Shown piece by piece: positions 5,301-9,328 of a stretch of DNA of 9,328 nt. Position 1 is the first letter of the stretch. Each line of letters starts with the position of its first letter. The translations under genes were made by a program, and so were the position numbers. The DNA comes from CAWDMN01 sp963803155. Its GTDB lineage: Bacteria > Acidobacteriota > Terriglobia > Versatilivoradales > Versatilivoraceae. The DNA is taken from assembly GCA_963803155.1 (NCBI GenBank), contig CAWDMN010000108.1, forward strand, positions 1-9,328. The letters run 5' to 3'. The notes beneath the pieces are model-generated. The model saw only the letters and a program-made list of their open reading frames with translations, searched no databases and had not been told where the DNA came from.

Positions 5301-7706
5301 ATGTTCAAATTGAGGCCATCTTGGCGTCTGGTCCGACAAGGCCGTCGCATGATTCTTGGGGCCGTATTAGTTACAACACTTTTGTCTTTGATTGGGCTGA
5401 TTGGGGCGAGTAAAGCGCGGCCAGTTCACGCAGCGGAGTCGCGCTCGAAGATTTGGAAGAGCTTGGGGCCGGGCGGCGGAGGCGCGCTGTTCATCCCTAC
5501 GATCAGCCCCCACGATCCCAACACCATTCTAGTAAGTTGCGACATGACCGGCTCTTACCTCAGCCGCGATGCGGGGCAAAGCTGGCGGATCTTTAATCTG
5601 GGAATGCCTTCCCGGTTCTTCGTCTTTGACCCCATCGATCCCAAGGTCATTTACACCAAAGCGGCCGGTCTCTGGCGCAGCACCGACTTGGGATTGACCT
5701 GGAAACTGGTTCATCCCAATCCCGCTAATGTAAAAGGCAAAATCATGCCTGACGACCATGGGGGAGAGATCATCCTCACCAAGGACGGCAAGATGGATAC
5801 GGTGACAGCCCTAGCGGTGGATCCCTCCGACTCCAAGACGCTGTATGCCGTGATCTCGGACCGCCAAAAGGCCGGGCTTTTTATCTCTAAGGATTGGGGA
5901 GAGCGCTGGACTGCCGCGGGAGATCTGCCGAACGGAGGGCAAAGAATATTCGTGGATCCACGTTCGCCTCGAACCGATCGATCCCTATGCGTGGTGGGAC
6001 AGAATGCCGTCAGCTTGCGGAAAGGAGGCCAGTGGACGCATGGCCAACCACCCACTGGCATCTCGGCATTCAACGATGTATCTGCCGGATTTTCTTCGGG
6101 CGACGGAAAGTTGATCCTCTATGCAACGGCGCCCATGAAACCGTTTCAGGGTGAAGCGGTTGGAGGCGTGCTGGTTTCCCATGACGGTGGCCTGAGTTGG
6201 AAGCAGTTGACGGACAAGATCACTGGCAAACTGGATCCATCTTCCCGCCTTCCAGAGTTTCCGGCCATCGCCACCTGCTGGACCCGCCCGGAGGTGGCTT
6301 ATCTCTCCTACAATCAAGTGGCCTTGGATCCCGGGAAGAGCAATCTATATTTCGGTGTCCTGAAAACCACGGACGGGGGACAGACCTGGGCGTCCGTCCG
6401 GAAAGAGGGATCACGCCCGGATCCAAATATGCATGATGCCTGGCTGACGGAACGTTTCGGTCCCGATTATGGCGGCAATCCGATCAATCTCGGGGTAGCG
6501 CCCAAGAATCCTGAGATCTGTTATACCACCGATTATGGCCGAACCATGCGGAGCACCGACGGCGGGCACAACTGGGTGGCCGTCTATTCCCGCAGAACCC
6601 CGCAAGGCACTTACCAGACTACGGGGATCGATGTCACCACGGCTTATGGAGTGCATTTCGATCCCTTCGACCAGAAGCGGATCAGCATCTCTTATACCGA
6701 CATTGGCCAATTCCTCAGTGAGGATGGAGGCGCCAGTTGGTTCGCCGCAACCACGGGCGTGCCGGAGCCTTGGCTCAACACTACGTACTGGGTTGTCTTT
6801 GATCCCGCGGTAAAGGGGCGCGCCTGGGGAGTGATGAGCGGCATTCACGATTTGCCCCGGCCCAAGATGTGGCGGCGGCAGCAGCCGGCCAACTATAACG
6901 GCGGAGTCTGTATCAGCCAAGATGGGGGGAAGACTTGGAGCCAATCCACCGAAGGAATGCCGCCCACGGCGGCCACTCACATTCTGCTGGATCCCAAGAG
7001 TCCTCCGGATGCGCGAGTGCTCTATGTGGCCGGGTTCGGCCGCGGAGTGTTTAAATCGATCGACGGCGGGAAGCACTGGACGCTCAAGAACAATGGAATT
7101 CAAGGCGCGGAACCTTTTGCCTGGCGTCTGGTTCAGGACCGCGGCGGCGTGCTTTATCTCGTAGTCGCCCGCCGTTCCGACGATGGAAGCTTTGGCAATG
7201 AACGGGACGGTGCACTGTATCGCTCTACAGACGGGGCTGAGCATTGGGAGAAGCTTCCATTGCCCGAAGGAGTCAACGGGCCCAACGGGTTGGCCATCGA
7301 TCCGGAGGATCCCAATCGGTTTTACCTGGCCGTTTGGAGCCGGAGGGTCCGCGAGGAAGCGGTGGCTGGCGGGATCTATCTTTCGGAAGACGGAGGAAAG
7401 GCCTGGCGGCGGGTCTTCTCGCGCGACCAGCATGTTTACGACGTGACTATCGATCCGCGAAATCCGCGCCGCCTCTATGCCTGCGGATTTGAGTCGTCGG
7501 CTTGGCGCTCGGATGACTGGGGAGAAACCTGGACGCGCATCCGAGGCTACAATTTCAAGTGGGGCCATCGAGTCATCCCGGACCCGCAAGATCCCGAAAT
7601 GATTTACGTCATCACGTTTGGAGGCAGCGTGTGGCACGGCCCGGCAGCCGGAGATCCGAACGCCATTGAAGAAATTATGACGCCGGAGCTCTCCTACGAC
7701 CGGTGA
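5301..7706 (+). CDS. Secreted Asp-box (BNR) beta-propeller protein, GH74/sortilin-like, 801 aa
   Basis: The start is supported by GGAG at 5290-5293, 7 nt before the ATG. The N-terminus is an export signal with basic residues (Arg12, Arg15, Arg16), a hydrophobic core at about 17-36 and likely cleavage after Val-His-Ala (residue 44). The mature protein carries twelve S/T-x-D-x-G-x-x-W Asp boxes, at about residues 88, 127, 196, 293, 356, 418, 473, 539, 586, 642, 695 and 737. Each is followed or preceded by a D-P-x-D-P type turn. This number and spacing suit two tandem seven-bladed propellers, as in GH74 xyloglucanases. GPGGGG...SCDMTGSYLS (Asp81) and SYTDIGQFLS (Asp467) resemble the two places where GH74 enzymes hold catalytic aspartates. 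An inactive or binding propeller, or a sortilin-type fold, remains possible. It probably acts in the periplasm or outside the cell on glycans. Its first 21 codons are duplicated in inverted form at the left end of the window. It converges on the next gene with a 28-bp gap. Confidence 0.85.
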   Translation: MFKLRPSWRLVRQGRRMILGAVLVTTLLSLIGLIGASKARPVHAAESRSKIWKSLGPGGGGALFIPTISPHDPNTILVSCDMTGSYLSRDAGQSWRIFNLGMPSRFFVFDPIDPKVIYTKAAGLWRSTDLGLTWKLVHPNPANVKGKIMPDDHGGEIILTKDGKMDTVTALAVDPSDSKTLYAVISDRQKAGLFISKDWGERWTAAGDLPNGGQRIFVDPRSPRTDRSLCVVGQNAVSLRKGGQWTHGQPPTGISAFNDVSAGFSSGDGKLILYATAPMKPFQGEAVGGVLVSHDGGLSWKQLTDKITGKLDPSSRLPEFPAIATCWTRPEVAYLSYNQVALDPGKSNLYFGVLKTTDGGQTWASVRKEGSRPDPNMHDAWLTERFGPDYGGNPINLGVAPKNPEICYTTDYGRTMRSTDGGHNWVAVYSRRTPQGTYQTTGIDVTTAYGVHFDPFDQKRISISYTDIGQFLSEDGGASWFAATTGVPEPWLNTTYWVVFDPAVKGRAWGVMSGIHDLPRPKMWRRQQPANYNGGVCISQDGGKTWSQSTEGMPPTAATHILLDPKSPPDARVLYVAGFGRGVFKSIDGGKHWTLKNNGIQGAEPFAWRLVQDRGGVLYLVVARRSDDGSFGNERDGALYRSTDGAEHWEKLPLPEGVNGPNGLAIDPEDPNRFYLAVWSRRVREEAVAGGIYLSEDGGKAWRRVFSRDQHVYDVTIDPRNPRRLYACGFESSAWRSDDWGETWTRIRGYNFKWGHRVIPDPQDPEMIYVITFGGSVWHGPAAGDPNAIEEIMTPELSYDR

Positions 7707-7734
7707 AGGATAGGGAGCCGGGCACAACCCTGAA

Positions 7735-9039
7735 TTACATTTTTACAACCTGGTGCTTTTTGACCCATTCCGGGTCTATATCCACGCCGAAGCCTGGACC
7801 GGTGGGAACTTTTATCTTTCCGTCAACTACCTGCAGGGGCGATGTCTTGCATTCAAATTTCACGTGGGTGCTCAATCCTTTGAATTCGTGATGTGTGCCG
7901 GCGTTCGGCACGGCGGAAACAAACTGAATATTGTAAACGTATCCCAACCCTCCGCCGGACATATGCGGGACAATGCTCTTCCCAAATGCATCCGCCATGC
8001 GTGCCACTTTCATCGATCGGATCAATCCCCCGAAGTAGTAATTATCGGGTTGCACGATGTCGAGACCATCATGGGCAATTAGCCAGCGAAACCCGTAGAA
8101 GCTGTTATCCTGTTCGCCGTTGGCAATCGGTAATGTGAGCGCATCGGCAACCTGTTTGATCTCTTCAATATGGTCGTACATAACGGGCTCTTCAAAATAT
8201 CCGTATTTATACTCTTCCAATAATTTGCCAACGCGGATCGCCTCATCCGCCGAATAGAAACTGTTTGAATCGGCATAAAGAAAGATGCCATCGCCAAAGG
8301 TTTTGCGCACTAGCGGAATAATTTTCTCAGTCCTTCCGAGAGGGGCCACGGCATACATGTCCGTAGTCATGAACATAAGTCCGCCCACTTTAATCTTAAG
8401 GGCGTGCACATCATATTCCGCTACAGCCCTTTTTATAAGTTCCATGGATTCTTCGACTGGTTTCTCGCGCCATTCAGTGGCCATGTAAACTCCAACTTCC
8501 GGGTTGTGGACTTTTCCGATCAACTGGCCAACGGGCTTGTTGGCGATGCGCCCCAGCATATCGAGAATGGCAAACTCGATGGTGGCCAAGGGCAGCCCGA
8601 GAGTTATGCCGTTATATCTGAAATTGAAGCCGAAGATATAAACCTTCTCCAGGATCAAGTCCAACTCGCGTGCATCTTTGCCGATGAAAAAAGGTTGCAG
8701 GTTATTGAGGAAAATTGGAAACAGGGTACGCATTCCACTATGGCCGACCGAAATACCTTCCGATCCATCAGTAGAACGCACCCTGCACAAAAAACTATCC
8801 TTCAAATGGAGCAATTCGAGCGTTTCTATGATTACCGGGGCAGTAAACAATTCCTTTTTCAGCACAGGTTGTTTCAGTATTTCATCAAGCCTGGAATAAC
8901 GAGAATTCAGTGCTGATGCGGCAGGATCCGCCGAGGAAGAATTTGAGACTGTTGCGCGGCCGCCGCAAGAGGACAGTGGCAACGAGGCCAAACCTCCGCC
9001 AACAGCGGTTGAGATAAATTCGCGGCGATTAGTTTTCAT
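7735..9039 (-). CDS. Mandelate racemase/muconate lactonizing enzyme family protein with Tat/lipoprotein signal, 434 aa
   Basis: The start is supported by AGGAG (complement at 9049-9053) 9 nt before the ATG. The N-terminus TNRREFIS is a twin-arginine motif followed by a hydrophobic stretch and LSSC (Cys25), a plausible lipobox, so the protein may be a Tat-exported lipoprotein. The rest is a full-length enolase-superfamily fold: N-terminal capping domain, then a barrel with KIK (Lys215, Lys217), metal ligands Asp257 (YADSN), Glu283 (YFEEP) and Glu309 (ANGEQ), an Asp332/His359 pair (QPDNYYFGG and VPHMSGGG) and Glu385. This is the residue set of the mandelate racemase subgroup, which abstracts a proton alpha to a carboxylate; many members dehydrate sugar acids. 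The specific substrate cannot be read from the sequence. Acting outside the cytoplasm is unusual for the superfamily, although Tat-tagged members occur in Planctomycetota, Verrucomicrobiota and Acidobacteriota. Confidence 0.9.
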   Translation of the reverse strand: MKTNRREFISTAVGGGLASLPLSSCGGRATVSNSSSADPAASALNSRYSRLDEILKQPVLKKELFTAPVIIETLELLHLKDSFLCRVRSTDGSEGISVGHSGMRTLFPIFLNNLQPFFIGKDARELDLILEKVYIFGFNFRYNGITLGLPLATIEFAILDMLGRIANKPVGQLIGKVHNPEVGVYMATEWREKPVEESMELIKRAVAEYDVHALKIKVGGLMFMTTDMYAVAPLGRTEKIIPLVRKTFGDGIFLYADSNSFYSADEAIRVGKLLEEYKYGYFEEPVMYDHIEEIKQVADALTLPIANGEQDNSFYGFRWLIAHDGLDIVQPDNYYFGGLIRSMKVARMADAFGKSIVPHMSGGGLGYVYNIQFVSAVPNAGTHHEFKGLSTHVKFECKTSPLQVVDGKIKVPTGPGFGVDIDPEWVKKHQVVKM

Positions 9040-9162
9040 GAGTCGGAGCTCCTTTCGTCAGCAGTTCGGCTCTCTGGTGCCTTTGTCTGCTGACTGTCCT
9101 TAGTATTTAAGTATTTTCCCAGAACGCAGGATGGCAAATGACCGTGTCCTTACGATGAGGTT

Positions 9163-9198
9163 GCGCTCGTTTATCGCAAAGTTAAAGTGCACGAGCGC
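9163..9198 (-). terminator. Hairpin at the end of the partial serine-hydrolase gene
   Basis: GCGCTCGT (9163-9170) and ACGAGCGC (9191-9198) are a perfect 8-bp inverted repeat with a 20-nt loop. It begins at the last base of the minus-strand stop codon at 9198-9200. There is no U-run after it on the minus strand, so it may be a 3'-end stabilising stem or a weak terminator and is not a classical intrinsic one. The rest of 9040-9197 shows no gene. Confidence 0.35.
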
Positions 9199-9328
9199 TA
9201 TTTTCGCGGGGCCTTAATTTCGACGGCTCCCTGGTACAGCATTAGATGAGTCACCGAGCCTTTTTCGTCCTTCAGAAATTCGATCTGAGCATCAATCACC
9301 TTTGAGAAGAACTTCATGTCGGTCTCGG
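9198..9328 (-). CDS. 3' end of a serine hydrolase (beta-lactamase-family) gene with DUF3471 C-terminus, partial
   Basis: The minus strand reads ETDMKFFSKVIDAQIEFLKD, then EKGSVTHLMLYQGAVEIKAP, RK and TAG (complement at 9198-9200). The pattern FF-KVxDAQIxFxxDxxGxVTxLxLxQ...E-KAPR is the typical end of the DUF3471 domain that follows beta-lactamase/PBP-like serine hydrolase domains, a family often multiplied in Acidobacteriota. The rest of the gene, including the catalytic SxxK region, lies beyond the right edge. It is co-oriented with the enolase-superfamily gene, 158 nt upstream of it, so the two could be co-transcribed. Confidence 0.8.
   Translation of the reverse strand, partial: ETDMKFFSKVIDAQIEFLKDEKGSVTHLMLYQGAVEIKAPRK

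Larger units (their letters stand above)
2724..5363 (+). repeat. Right arm of the 5.3-kb imperfect palindrome (intact copy)
   Basis: This is the reverse-complement partner of 22-2686. It holds an open ConA-like gene, an oxidoreductase C-terminal fragment, REP-like hairpins, two copies of a promoter-like motif and the leader plus first 21 codons of the intact Asp-box gene. Because it is continuous with that intact gene and keeps its reading frames, it is more likely the source copy and the left arm the derived copy. That polarity is an inference. Matching stops within the Asp-box signal-peptide coding region, near 5363. Confidence 0.95.

Noticed and set aside
22..5363. Classical insertion sequence or composite transposon with long inverted repeats
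   Set aside because: There is no transposase, no unique core between the arms (only 37-47 nt), and no target-site duplication visible, since the left outer flank lies outside the window.
6411..7727. 438-codon open frame antisense to the Asp-box gene
   Set aside because: It lies opposite a gene with strong domain evidence, has no recognisable domain, and results from the codon usage of the sense gene.
8404..8916. 170-codon open frame antisense to the enolase-superfamily gene
   Set aside because: The sense strand carries the conserved catalytic motifs; this frame has none.

Overview
The window looks like an accessory stretch of a bacterial chromosome. The gene families present are common in soil and metagenomic Acidobacteriota and Verrucomicrobiota/Planctomycetota: a long secreted Asp-box propeller protein, a concanavalin-A-like secreted domain, a Tat-exported mandelate-racemase-type protein and a DUF3471 serine hydrolase. 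The phylum is an inference from gene types. There is no rRNA or tRNA to settle it.

The left 58% (about 22-5363) is one huge imperfect palindrome. Position x on the left matches the reverse complement of position (about 5385 to 5410 minus x) on the right, with only small indels. The arms are about 2.65 kb each and the centre is near 2705. Around the centre, 89 bp match perfectly (2593-2681 against 2729-2817) across a 47-nt spacer. Reading outward from the centre, each arm carries: a palindromic non-coding element; an outward-facing promoter-like motif; a 9-bp tandem repeat; a ConA-like secreted protein gene; a C-terminal fragment of a phytoene-desaturase-like FAD oxidoreductase; two REP-like hairpins; a second copy of the promoter-like motif; and the leader, RBS and first codons of the Asp-box gene. 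In the right arm the ConA gene is open and the arm runs into the intact Asp-box gene. In the left arm all three coding parts are broken by frameshifts, stops or loss of the start codon.

The right 42% is ordinary. An 801-aa secreted Asp-box protein (5301-7706, +) converges, with a 28-bp gap, on a 434-aa enolase-superfamily protein with a Tat/lipoprotein signal (7735-9039, -). The last 131 bases hold the 3' end of a DUF3471 serine-hydrolase-type gene on the minus strand.

The right half is consistent with periplasmic or extracellular handling of sugars and sugar acids, but the genes do not form one clear pathway. The main point of interest is the palindrome. It is either a real inverted duplication that copied a gene's promoter, leader and signal-peptide start, or a fold-back sequencing/assembly chimera. 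The window starts almost exactly where the left arm ends and the left arm is the damaged copy, so the artefact explanation must be tested first.
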